This document shows, one piece after another, positions 45,938 to 54,165 of a stretch of DNA of 64,000 nucleotides. The first letter of the stretch is position 1, and every line of letters begins with the position of its first letter. The notes under the pieces are model-generated. The model had not been told where the DNA came from. It worked only from the letters and a program-made list of their open reading frames with translations, and did not search any database. The DNA comes from Micrococcaceae bacterium Sec5.7 (lineage in GTDB: Bacteria > Actinomycetota > Actinomycetes > Actinomycetales > Micrococcaceae), in contig CP144169.1 of NCBI GenBank assembly GCA_039636785.1, positions 496,001 through 560,000 of the forward strand, written 5' to 3'. The position numbers and the translations under genes are program-made.

Positions 45938-47422
45938 GCATTTGGTCAGCATGAACTAGCGGAACTGGCTCACGACAAGAATATGCTCGCCGCTCTCATC
46001 CGCCGGCTCGGGGGTGATTTCGCCTCCGAACGGCGACGTCCAGGCCTAGTTGAGAAATCGGTCAAAAATCGTGCCGAGCTCAGCGAGACTGAAAGACTCC
46101 AGGAAGCGCTTGAAGCCGAGCTGGCCGCAATCCCCCGCTTGCAGGAGCAAGCAAACAAGTTCAACGAGACTGACCTGGGCTCCAAACTAGCTGCACAACG
46201 CAACATCACTCACGAACGGGCGATGTTTGATGAATTCGACCGACGAGTGCAAGCTGTCACTGACAGGATGGACTCCGTCGGTTCTAACTCGCTCGTCGAA
46301 GAACTTCGGACACAACTCCCCGAGTCCGCCGAGAGCAGCAGACGCGAGCACCTGGAAGCAGCGGCAAAGTCGGTAACTGATGCGGCGAATGTCATCGAGA
46401 CCGCGTTCGCTGCAATAACTCGAGCTATCCACACCGCTCGTACGGAACTAACGGTATCGAGGACCTCGTGGGCAAACGCTGTGGAACCAGATCTTCAAAC
46501 CCATGCGTCGACTATGCGCTTTTTAGTCGCGCAAGGTTACGAGCCTGACACCTATCTGAAGACCACGGCGGCCCTCACGGCGCTAACCCTTCGCGCGGAG
46601 GAGCGCAAAGCGCTTGACCTTCGTCATAAAAGTCTCCTAGTCGACCGGCAAGCACTACTCGGCGAGCTGGCCGTTCTGGATAGTGAGATCGTCTCAGATC
46701 TTCACAGGGCGATATCTGCAACCAACGCAGTGACCCGAGGCAAAGTGAATGTTCGACCCGTCCCGAATCCGGACCGTAGTTTGATCAGGTCAGTGATCGA
46801 GACGTATTTCAGAACACAGCGGACTCAGATAATGGCTGCAATAGAAGCCGAAGACTTCTCTGTTGCAAGCTTTGTGCAGGCAGTGCGCGGCGGCGTTCCA
46901 GCTTTGTTGAGCTACGGCATCACAGGCGCCCAGGCAGCCAACCTAGTTGGACACGGCGAACCGTTGCTGAGAGAGATGGAAGAGCATACTGTCGGGCTGG
47001 CCGTGGATGTCTTCCTCAACGTCGCGACCGATGGCGTGGAGCTCCGAAAGCTCGATGATTTGTCGAAGGGGCAGCGAGCCACAGCTCTTCTTTTACTACT
47101 CCTTGGCGTTTCAACAACACCGCTGGTCATCGATCAGCCGGAAGACGATCTCGACAATCGGTTCGTCTACGACGGCATCGTCCAGCACCTCCGGGACCTC
47201 AAGGGCACTCGGCAGATCCTAGTGAGCACACACAACGCCAACGTACCCGTTCTCGGAGACGCTGAGCTTGTTGTCGTCTTGGAGAGCGATGGTCGACGGG
47301 GCCGGACCGCAGCAGATGGCGTCGGCTCTCTCGATGAAGCGCCTATTCGGAAGTACGCAGAAAAAATTCTTGAGGGCGGTGAAGAAGCGTTCAGGGCACG
47401 GCGGCACCTCTACGGGTTCTGA
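45938..47422 (+). pseudogene. TrlF-type PHP-ATPase gene, 3' fragment (coiled coil and Walker B)
   Basis: Continues FGQHELAELAHDKNMLAALI, a coiled-coil stretch (LQEALEAELAAIPRLQEQAN, EHLEAAAKSVTDAANVIETA), KVNVRPVPNPDRSLIRSVIE, the ABC-type signature region LDDLSKGQRATALLLLLLGV and Walker B TPLVIDQPEDDLDNRFVYDG with LVSTHNANVPVLGDAELVVV. This is the SMC-like ATPase end, complete to its stop. The whole gene would encode about 880 residues. The fragment alone lacks Walker A and the PHP domain. Confidence 0.8.
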
Positions 47423-47719
47423 CGCGAAGTGATACTACGTTGGCCGGGCCTTTTTGACTCCTGGCATCGCTGGTCCTGCTGGATTAGGGTCCAGGTCCTT
47501 GCCTCTTATGGAATCACGGGCAATCCGCGACGTGGGACTCGTGATCATGAGCGCGGCAGCGCCTGCCCGTAAGCCGGTCCGTCGGTGGATCACGGCTTAG
47601 TCACCTTGCGAGCCTCGTTGTCGACGACTGGCTGGAGCAGGAAGGCCCGCTCGGCGAGGGTGCCCAGAGACGCTCGGTCCACGGGGGCGCTTTTCGCTGT
47701 TGGCGGCTATTGCGCGGGC
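47423..47719. other. Gap of about 300 bp after the TrlF-type gene
   Basis: No gene was recognised here. The plus strand has several short frames and the minus strand a weak LGTLAERAFLLQPVVDNEAR-like piece without family character. A serine protease tail follows. Confidence 0.4.
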
Positions 47720-47954
47720 TGGTGGGACGGTACCGGCCAACACGGACGGAACTCACGTCTGTGGACTTGACTCTGCCAATGCACCGACAATGATAGTGCA
47801 GTCTGGGGATAGTGGCGGCCCGGTCGTGTTCAAAGTCTCAGATGGCGTAAAGATCGCGGGTACGATCAGCGGTCAGTCAAACGGAGGCAACACAGTGTGG
47901 TTTGCGGACTCGGGTCTGCAGCAGCAAATCTTCGGCGTATCCCCAGCCCAATAG
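47720..47954 (+). pseudogene. Trypsin-like (S1) serine protease, C-terminal remnant
   Basis: About 77 codons contain TDGTHVCGLDSANAPTMIVQ, SGDSGGPVVFKVSDGVKIAG (catalytic Ser of the GDSGGP motif) and TISGQSNGGNTVWFADSGLQ. The His and Asp of the triad and the signal peptide are missing. The frame opens at an upstream GTG (47700) that has no ribosome site. It lies 7 bases before a lipoprotein gene start and may once have been its neighbour. Confidence 0.65.
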
Positions 47955-47961
47955 GATCAAA

Positions 47962-48143
47962 ATGAATCGGATCAGGCGCATCACTCTCGCGACACCTATG
48001 GCAGTCGCAATGGCTCTCAGCGCCCTCACAGGGTGCGCTAATTCGACCGCGGGTGCGCCTGATCCGACAGTTCCTGCAACATCCAAACCGATGGATTCCC
48101 ATCTGCCGACCCCCATTCAACCGGAGGGGAACGAGTTACCTAG
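47962..48143 (+). pseudogene. Lipoprotein gene interrupted by IS1182 element
   Basis: From ATG 47962 the frame encodes a lipoprotein leader MNRIRRITLATPMAVAMALS, ALTGCANSTAGA (lipobox LTGC) and a Pro/Thr-rich start of the mature protein ending NELP, then enters the IS1182 end at CTAG 48140-48143. After the element no clear continuation is recognised, though one frame stays open for some distance. The protein would be anchored outside the membrane; its function is unknown. Confidence 0.7.
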
Positions 48144-49885
48144 GTGCGTGGGTCAGTAGTGAGGGTGCCGGTTTTTAAAACGCCGGCGGATTAACCGGGG
48201 CCTGTTAGTGGCGGCTGGGAGAATCGGGGGTATGGATACCGGTTCTTCCGCGCAGGATGGTTTGTTTGACGAGTCTCTGGTGGGGCGGGTCGAGCAGCCC
48301 GCCGATGTGCCGATGGATGCCAATGGTGGGGCCAGGAAGCGCTTCAAGGCGTTCGTGCCGGATGCGGTGATGCTGGTCCCGCCGTCGCTGGAGGAGTGGT
48401 TGCCCCAGGGGCATCTGGCCCGGTTCATTGGTGAGCTTGTTGACGGGGAACTGGATCTGACCCGGTTCTATGCCTCCTATGCCAAGGCGAAAGGCCAGCC
48501 GCCGTATGATCCGCGGTTGATGCTGCGGATCGTGCTCTACGGATACTGCGTCGGGGTGCGGTCCTCGCGGGAACTGGAAAAGGCGTGCACGGACGTCGTC
48601 GCGTTCCGCTGGCTGGCCGCCCAGCAGGCCCCGGATTTCCGGTCCATCGGACGCTTCCGCGAACGCCACCTCGCCGCGTTGGCCAACGTGTTCCTCCAGG
48701 CGCTGGAACTCTGCCGGGCCGCGGGCATGGTCTCGTTGGGCCACGTCGCACTGGACGGGACGAAGGTCCGGGCCAACGCCTCGCGGCACAAGGCCATGAG
48801 CTATGCCCGGCTGACCGCGAAGCAGAAGGTGTTGGCCGATGAGATCAGTGACCTGATGGCGGAGGCCAAGACCGTGGACGCGGCCGAAGATGCCCGCTTC
48901 GGGCCGGGCAAACGCGGTGATGAACTGCCCGTCGAACTGGCCAACCGGGCCCGGCGCGCCGCCGCGATGGCCACCGCCCGGGAATCCCTCGAAGCCGAAG
49001 CCGCGGACAAGGCCCGCCGCGAGGCCGAGGCGAAGGCCCGGGACCGTGGGGATGATGACGAGGATGTCTCCGGCAAGGGCGAAGCGGCCGCGTCGGCGGC
49101 GGAACCGAAGCCCACGGCGCAACGCAACTTCACCGACCCTGACGCCCGGATCATGAAGACCGCGGACGGTTCCTACCACTACTGCTACAACGGGCAGACC
49201 GTCGTTGATAAAGATCACCAGGTCATCGTGGCCAGCGAGTTGAACAACACCGCGGTGGACGTGCAGCAACTGGTCCCGATGGTTCAGAACGCCCAAGAGA
49301 CCCTGAAGGCCATGCCCGGGAAGTGGAGCGCCGACGCCGGGTATTGCTCGGCGGCGAACCTGGAACACGTCAAAGACCTTGAAGCCAGTGGAACCACGGA
49401 GTTCTTCATCTCCACCAGGCGGATGAAACACGGACGCCCGGTCCCCGAATCACCCAGGGGCAGGATCCCGGCAAACGCCACCCCGGCCGAGCGAATGGCC
49501 CGGAAACTGAAAACGAAGAAGGGCCGGACGGTCTACGCCCGGCGCAAAGCCATCGTGGAACCGGTCTTCGGACAGATACACACCCGGCAAGGCAAACACG
49601 TTCTGTTGCGCGGGCTGGAGAAGGCTGCCGGGGAGTGGAAGCTGATGGCCGGCTGCCACAACCTGCTCAAACTCTTCAGTTACCGCACCGGCCCCGCCTG
49701 AACACGGCCCCGGGACGGGTGTCCCGGGATCGAGCCTGCACCACCGAACCGCTACCCATCGGAGCCTCCCGGCTTTCTCCCGCGAAAATGCCGGCGGCCG
49801 GCCCCCTTCCCAGGAAAAGGAGACCGCCCTCGGCCCGTCACGGCGCAAACCTGCGGAACCGTCAAACCACTACCGACTCACGCAC
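48144..49885. mobile_element. IS1182-family element, 1742 bp, with CTAG duplication
   Basis: Ends are GTGCGTGGGTCAGTAGTG at the left and, on the other strand at the right, GTGCGTGAGTCGGTAGTGG. CTAG flanks both (48140-48143 and 49886-49889). It encodes one transposase on the plus strand. The last 180 bases after the gene hold no other frame. Confidence 0.85.
48232..49701 (+). CDS. IS1182-family transposase
   Basis: A 489-residue transposase: FDESLVGRVEQPADVPMDAN, SLEEWLPQGHLARFIGELVD and YGYCVGVRSSRELEKACTDV (DUF772 part), GHVALDGTKVRANASRHKAM (first Asp), an Ala/Glu-rich middle (EAEAADKARREAEAKARDRG), TVVDKDHQVIVASELNNTAV, WSADAGYCSAANLEHVKDLE (second Asp) and YARRKAIVEPVFGQIHTRQG (Glu). All catalytic motifs are seen. 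ATG 48232 is chosen over GTG 48208. Confidence 0.93.
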   Translation: MDTGSSAQDGLFDESLVGRVEQPADVPMDANGGARKRFKAFVPDAVMLVPPSLEEWLPQGHLARFIGELVDGELDLTRFYASYAKAKGQPPYDPRLMLRIVLYGYCVGVRSSRELEKACTDVVAFRWLAAQQAPDFRSIGRFRERHLAALANVFLQALELCRAAGMVSLGHVALDGTKVRANASRHKAMSYARLTAKQKVLADEISDLMAEAKTVDAAEDARFGPGKRGDELPVELANRARRAAAMATARESLEAEAADKARREAEAKARDRGDDDEDVSGKGEAAASAAEPKPTAQRNFTDPDARIMKTADGSYHYCYNGQTVVDKDHQVIVASELNNTAVDVQQLVPMVQNAQETLKAMPGKWSADAGYCSAANLEHVKDLEASGTTEFFISTRRMKHGRPVPESPRGRIPANATPAERMARKLKTKKGRTVYARRKAIVEPVFGQIHTRQGKHVLLRGLEKAAGEWKLMAGCHNLLKLFSYRTGPA

Positions 49886-50117
49886 CTAGTTCAAGTTTCA
49901 GCACTCATCGATCAAAAATTCCGACTAGAAATCGAAGCCATCGCTACGCATCGCAACTAAATCTGACAAGAATCGACAACGCTGCACAACATGACCAGCC
50001 TTGGCACACCCGGACCTTCCCGCGGAGGGTTCGGTTATCGGACACGTCCCGACGGCTTCTTGCATCTGGGACAAGCCAAGATGCCCGGCGAGGGATCCTT
50101 GACCGGTCATCTGGAGA

Positions 50118-50696
50118 CTAGGCGTTCAGGAGCACAGTCGTTTGGGTTCCAGCATGCTTGAATCCCGCGCGGAGGGCCGTGCGGATGGAAGCGGTATTGT
50201 CCGTCCTGGCACGCCACTGCGGGACGAGGCCCAATGCCATGGCTTGGCCCGCGGCAATCGAAACGGCAGTGGCAGCATGTCCCTGCTGCCGCTGACCAGG
50301 TGCGGTGAGGACACCCATATGCGCCAGGCTGTCTTCCCAAATGTCGTATCCGCATCCTGCCAACGGAAGTGGCGTCGGCCCGTCGTCGTCCAATAGAACG
50401 AACGTATTCTTCATCTCGCTCAGGCCGACTTCTGCCGCGTCGTCCTGAGAGCAGGCGCGCTCCAACGAAAAAGCATGTTCTGGATCGCTGCTCACGGTCG
50501 GAACGAGGTCTGGGACGGATGGCACGGTGTCACAGAAATAGAGTCCTGCCTCGCCCAGTGGCTGTCCGCCATGCGGAGCGCTGATTTCCAGAAGTTTTGC
50601 ATGACTTGCGAGTTCTTGGTCGGCAAGGTCGCGGGCTCCTTCAATGGCCCACTTTGGTCCAAACACAACGCCTACCCCGAACAACGAAACAAACAT
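50118..50696 (-). CDS. GNAT-family acetyltransferase
   Basis: A 192-residue protein whose second half has GNAT character: NTFVLLDDDGPTPLPLAGCG, YDIWEDSLAHMGVLTAPGQR, QQGHAATAVSIAAGQAMALG (acetyl-CoA loop Q/R-x-x-G-x-A) and ARTDNTASIRTALRAGFKHA. The N-terminal half (GPKWAIEGARDLADQELASH) is less conserved. ATG 50696 is the best start, since the frame above it contains low-complexity Arg-rich sequence. The substrate is unknown. It is a lone gene among mobile DNA. Confidence 0.78.
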   Translation of the reverse strand: MFVSLFGVGVVFGPKWAIEGARDLADQELASHAKLLEISAPHGGQPLGEAGLYFCDTVPSVPDLVPTVSSDPEHAFSLERACSQDDAAEVGLSEMKNTFVLLDDDGPTPLPLAGCGYDIWEDSLAHMGVLTAPGQRQQGHAATAVSIAAGQAMALGLVPQWRARTDNTASIRTALRAGFKHAGTQTTVLLNA

Positions 50697-50973
50697 GAGC
50701 ACGGAACTATCGCTTTTCTCTCGGTAGATCCTCGTGCTTTCCCTGCCAAGGATTCTTGGGGTAGACCGAGGATCTGCGCCCAAGTCGTTTGAACCCTCAG
50801 GACGGTGGCGGGACTCAGCTGCATGCACCGAATCTATCGGAGCCAGCCGCCGCCGTCTGTTAATTCGCCGGGGCGATTGAACGGAAGACCGCAGTCGTAT
50901 GCGATGTGACCGCCCGTCCGTTAGCCGGTCCTCCACCGGCCGCCGCGCCATCTTGCTCCGCACTCTTCAAAAA

Positions 50974-51099
50974 GTGTCAGTTTCAGAAGTCGTCTGCACT
51001 GGATCCCGCGGAACTATGGGGCTTGTGCAGACGACTCCTGACACGGAAGCGTTCGAAGTCGCGTGCACCAACCGTCATTCTGTCTGAAGTCGCCTGCAC
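50974..51099. repeat. Recombination-like sequences, copies B, C and D
   Basis: GTGTCAGTTTCAGAAGTCGT-CTGCAC (50974-50999) faces an inverted partner GTGCAGACGACTCCTGACAC (51025-51044). GAAGTCGCGTGCAC (51055-51068) and GAAGTCGCCTGCAC (51086-51099) follow as direct repeats. The shared core GAAGTCGNNTGCAC also occurs at 39074-39087. They lie at the 3' end of the serine recombinase gene. Confidence 0.65.
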
Positions 51100-51137
51100 G
51101 AACCGCCACCGACGTTCGGGACTTTTTAGGTGTTCGG

Positions 51138-51731
51138 CTAGGTCTCGGCGGTCAGCGTCTCCGGCGGACGGGGCGGCAGGTAACGGTAGAGGCTGGAGCG
51201 GGTGATACCCGTGGCTTCGACGATCTCGGAGATGGACTGATTTTCCTGGTCGCGAAGGTGGACGGCATAGGCGAGCTTCGCTGGATCGATCACGCTGGGC
51301 CGGCCGATCCTTTTGCCTTTAGCAACGGCACGCGCGTGGGCCGCGCGTTCGATCGCGTAGGTTCGTTCCATTTGGCCGAAGAGCGCGAGCATCACCACTG
51401 CCAGCTGCGACATGGGATCTTCTGGATTGGCGGAATCAACCCGGATCGGGTCAGCCAGGTTCCGGACGCCGACACCGCGGCCCGCCAGATCGTGGATGAG
51501 GTTCAGGGTGTCCCGGACGGTACGGCCTAACCTGTCCAGGGTGTGCACCACGATAACGTCTCCATCGCGGGCCTGGTCGAGGGCTTCATGCAGTCCGGGC
51601 CGGTTTGTCGTGGATCCGGATTTCTTGTCCACATAGATATGTTTGGTGGGAATCCCCTCGCCGCGCAGTGCGTCGATCTGCCGGTCGAGGTCCTGTTTCG
51701 CGGTCGAGACGCGGGCGTACCCAATTTCCAT
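51138..51731 (-). CDS. Serine recombinase (resolvase/invertase)
   Basis: A 197-residue small serine recombinase: MEIGYARVSTAKQDLDRQID (catalytic Ser), HIYVDKKSGSTTNRPGLHEA, VIVVHTLDRLGRTVRDTLNL, VVMLALFGQMERTYAIERAA and a C-terminal helix-turn-helix (ISEIVEATGITRSSLYRYLP). Distinct from the Tn3 resolvase at 38367-38966. The ATG at 51731 gives a normal length. A perfect palindrome lies upstream at 51847-51870 and res-like repeats lie at its 3' side. It may belong to a transposon whose transposase is lost. Confidence 0.9.
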   Translation of the reverse strand: MEIGYARVSTAKQDLDRQIDALRGEGIPTKHIYVDKKSGSTTNRPGLHEALDQARDGDVIVVHTLDRLGRTVRDTLNLIHDLAGRGVGVRNLADPIRVDSANPEDPMSQLAVVMLALFGQMERTYAIERAAHARAVAKGKRIGRPSVIDPAKLAYAVHLRDQENQSISEIVEATGITRSSLYRYLPPRPPETLTAET

Positions 51732-51846
51732 GGAACCACTGTACCGATACTTATCCTGCACGCTCCGCACGGGACGTCTGAAAGAAGATAATTGTGGAAC
51801 GAAAAATCGGGGTGTGTCGCTATCTTTCGAAGGGGCATGCTTGGGC

Positions 51847-51870
51847 GTTCCACTTCCTAGGAAGTGGAAC
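51847..51870. repeat. Perfect 24-bp palindrome upstream of the serine recombinase
   Basis: GTTCCACTTCCT (51847-51858) is followed at once by its exact reverse complement AGGAAGTGGAAC (51859-51870), with no spacer. It is 116 bases upstream of the recombinase start. A centre of TA suits a serine recombinase crossover, but other roles (IS junction, operator) are possible. Confidence 0.75.
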
Positions 51871-52059
51871 ACCCTTCAGTTGCCCCGATTGTGGTTGTTC
51901 GTTCGAAATGGCTGCGGCCCCGGGCGAGGATCCATTGAGGGACGGCCGACTGGGCAGGCCGATAGTCATTCGACGCCGGCCATGTTGCCCCTGCCGGGAG
52001 GCAGGAGGGCATTTGCTTAACCCATGCCTGTCAGCGGGAGAGTGGGAACACGGTGCGTG

Positions 52060-52986
52060 TCAGCCCGGGCCTGGTTGGATAGGTGCTTGTTCTTGTTCGT
52101 GTTCGCGTGGATCGCTCGACGTGATGCCCGGCCCCTCGGGCCTCGTGCCGGTACGGGCTGCGCCTATGCCGGCAGCTACGACAAGGACTATGCCGATGAG
52201 GGCGCTGGTTCGGGGTGACTGGCCCAGAATGGTCGTCCCGATGATTAGAGCGATGGCGGGTTCAAGACTCATCAGTGTTCCGAATGCTGCGGAGGTCAGC
52301 CGCCGCAGGGCAAGCAATTCCAGGCTGAACGGGATCAGGGGCAGCAGCAATGCCAGGCCGGGGCTGATGATCAGGTCTTGCCAGTCGAGGTGACCAATTG
52401 CAAAGGGCCCGACGGTGACAGTCGCGACGATCGCGGCAACAGGCATGGAGACGCCCAGTGCGTGTAGGCCGGTCACCTCGTCGCCGGCCCTTTGAGTCAG
52501 GACGATGTAGCCCGCCCAGCAGGCTGCTGCACCCAGGGCCAGGAGGACGCCGACAGGGTCTGTTGTACCGTGCCATGGTTCGGTCAGTGCAAGTACCCCT
52601 GCTGCCGCGACCAGGGCCCACAACCGGGCCCTGCCCCGTCCGAGTGAGGTGGCCACCGATAAGGGTCCGAGGAACTCCAGCGCGCTGGCGGTGCCCAGCG
52701 GCAACCGCGTCACGGCGGCCATGAACATAATGGTCATCCCGGCGGTGGCGATCCCTAACAAGACGCACGTCAGCAGCGTGGAGCGCTTGAAGGCGGTTCG
52801 CCAGGGCCGGGTGATGGCGATCAGAATGAGCCCTGCCCAGAACAGGCGCAGCCACGCCACACCTGCCGCGCCGATCTGGTCTGTCAGGCCGATCGATGCC
52901 GCCAATCCGAGTTGGACGCAGCACATGGCTGCGAGAGCCATCGAGGTGCCGCCACGTAAACCGCTGGCCTGAAGACGGGAGTTCAT
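52060..52986 (-). CDS. EamA/RhtA-type drug-metabolite exporter
   Basis: A 308-residue exporter of ten membrane helices in two EamA repeats: LAAMCCVQLGLAASIGLTDQ, AWLRLFWAGLILIAITRPW, GTASALEFLGPLSVATSLGR (RhtA-like) in the first; GVLLALGAAACWAGYIVLTQ, LALLLPLIPFSLELLALRRL and LMSLEPAIALIIGTTILGQS in the second. The RLPLGTASALEFLGPL pattern matches threonine/homoserine exporters. An acidic tail ends in QAPIQPGPG. It is divergent from the LysR gene with 83 bases between, so that regulator probably controls it. Confidence 0.88.
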   Translation of the reverse strand: MNSRLQASGLRGGTSMALAAMCCVQLGLAASIGLTDQIGAAGVAWLRLFWAGLILIAITRPWRTAFKRSTLLTCVLLGIATAGMTIMFMAAVTRLPLGTASALEFLGPLSVATSLGRGRARLWALVAAAGVLALTEPWHGTTDPVGVLLALGAAACWAGYIVLTQRAGDEVTGLHALGVSMPVAAIVATVTVGPFAIGHLDWQDLIISPGLALLLPLIPFSLELLALRRLTSAAFGTLMSLEPAIALIIGTTILGQSPRTSALIGIVLVVAAGIGAARTGTRPEGPGITSSDPREHEQEQAPIQPGPG

Positions 52987-53069
52987 GTGATCAGTAGATA
53001 AGCCAGTCTTCATTCGTGTCCACGTGATAATTCAGGACATATCGTTCGCTGATCCTGCACAATAGGGAT

Positions 53070-53999
53070 GTGGAGATCCGTCGGCTGGAGCTGTTGCTTG
53101 AGTTGTCCCGTGCCGGTTCGATGCGCGAAGTCGCAGACCTGCTGGGCACAACCACGTCCACGGTGTCCCAGCAGATCGCGATGTTGAGCAGGGAGGCCGG
53201 GACAGCCCTTCTGGAACGGGAAGGCAGAAACGTCCGGTTGACCCAGGCAGGGCGCCGTCTGGCCGCTCACGCGGGAACGATCCTCGCGGCGGTCCAAGCC
53301 GCACGGCTGGACCTCGACCCCGGTGCGGAGCCCGCCGGCACGCTACGCGTGTCGGGGTTTGTCACTGCGATCCGCACATCACTGATGCCGATCATCATCC
53401 GGCTGGCGGAGAGCCACCCCGGCGTGCAGATTGTCGTCCAGGAACATGAACCGGCCGAAGCCCTCGCCCTGCTGGGCGCCGGTGAGGTTGATCTCGCCCT
53501 CACCTACGACTACAACCTGGCCCCGGCGCATGCTGATGCCAGGTTCGATTCCCTCCCGCTCTGGTCCACACCGTGGAGTCTGGGAGTCCTCACTGATGAG
53601 GCGAAGAACGTGCACGGCGACGCCCTTGCCGTCTTCAAGGCCTTCGCCGGCCACGACTGGATCGGCAACTCCCGCAACCAGGCAGATGAAGACGTCGTCC
53701 GAATCATCGCCTCCATGGCCGGATTCGAGCCATGCCTACGGCACAAATCAGACAGTCTCGACCTCGTCGAGGACCTCATTCTGGCCGGCATGGGCATCGG
53801 ACTGCTGCCGGCAACCCGCCGAACCCAAGCCGGGGTCACGCTGTTGCCCCTCACCCAACCCGGGGTCACGTTACGCGCCTACGCACTCACCCGCCACGGC
53901 AGCAGCACTTGGCCTCCACTGGCCCTGGCCCTGGGTGAGCTGGCCCGCGAACAAAACCGGACAATCCACTCGGTTGACCCGGTTCAACACCTCAAATAG
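53070..53999 (+). CDS. LysR-family regulator
   Basis: A 309-residue LysR regulator. Residues 1-60 are the DNA-binding domain (MEIRRLELLLELSRAGSMRE, TTTSTVSQQIAMLSREAGTA, RNVRLTQAGRRLAAHAGTIL); residues 90-290 the ligand domain (LRVSGFVTAIRTSLMPIIIR, LGAGEVDLALTYDYNLAP, LVEDLILAGMGIGLLPATRR). GTG 53070 starts the conserved region. It is divergent from the EamA exporter, a common regulator/exporter pair; an amino acid or similar metabolite is the likely signal. A clear T-N11-A box was not fixed. Confidence 0.9.
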   Translation: MEIRRLELLLELSRAGSMREVADLLGTTTSTVSQQIAMLSREAGTALLEREGRNVRLTQAGRRLAAHAGTILAAVQAARLDLDPGAEPAGTLRVSGFVTAIRTSLMPIIIRLAESHPGVQIVVQEHEPAEALALLGAGEVDLALTYDYNLAPAHADARFDSLPLWSTPWSLGVLTDEAKNVHGDALAVFKAFAGHDWIGNSRNQADEDVVRIIASMAGFEPCLRHKSDSLDLVEDLILAGMGIGLLPATRRTQAGVTLLPLTQPGVTLRAYALTRHGSSTWPPLALALGELAREQNRTIHSVDPVQHLK

Positions 54000-54000
54000 C

Positions 54001-54120
54001 TACGCGGTCGAGTACGTCAAGGGGCTGCTCTCTGAAGAGGGGCGGAAGAATTCCTGGACGCTTTCGGAGCTGTCCGGGCACCAGGTCCCGGACCGGATGC
54101 AGCGGCTTCTCGTTGAATCA
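54001..54120 (+). pseudogene. Fragment of IS701-family transposase
   Basis: 40 codons with no start or stop read YAVEYVKGLLSEEGRKNSWT and LSELSGHQVPDRMQRLLVES. This matches residues 40-80 of the IS701 transposase at 24826-25992 (VAYLKGLLSSEERKNSWTLS) but is a different member. It begins right after the LysR stop and is on the opposite strand to the full element. Confidence 0.75.
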
Positions 54121-54165
54121 ATCTCATGTGTCCAAAGCGTCCGGTGGGGACGGACGTGCCGGCTC

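Noticed and set aside
49890-50160. Continuation of the interrupted lipoprotein beyond the IS1182 element
   Set aside because: One frame stays open after joining at CTAG, but the residues are Arg/Ser-rich without lipoprotein character and overlap the GNAT gene on the other strand.
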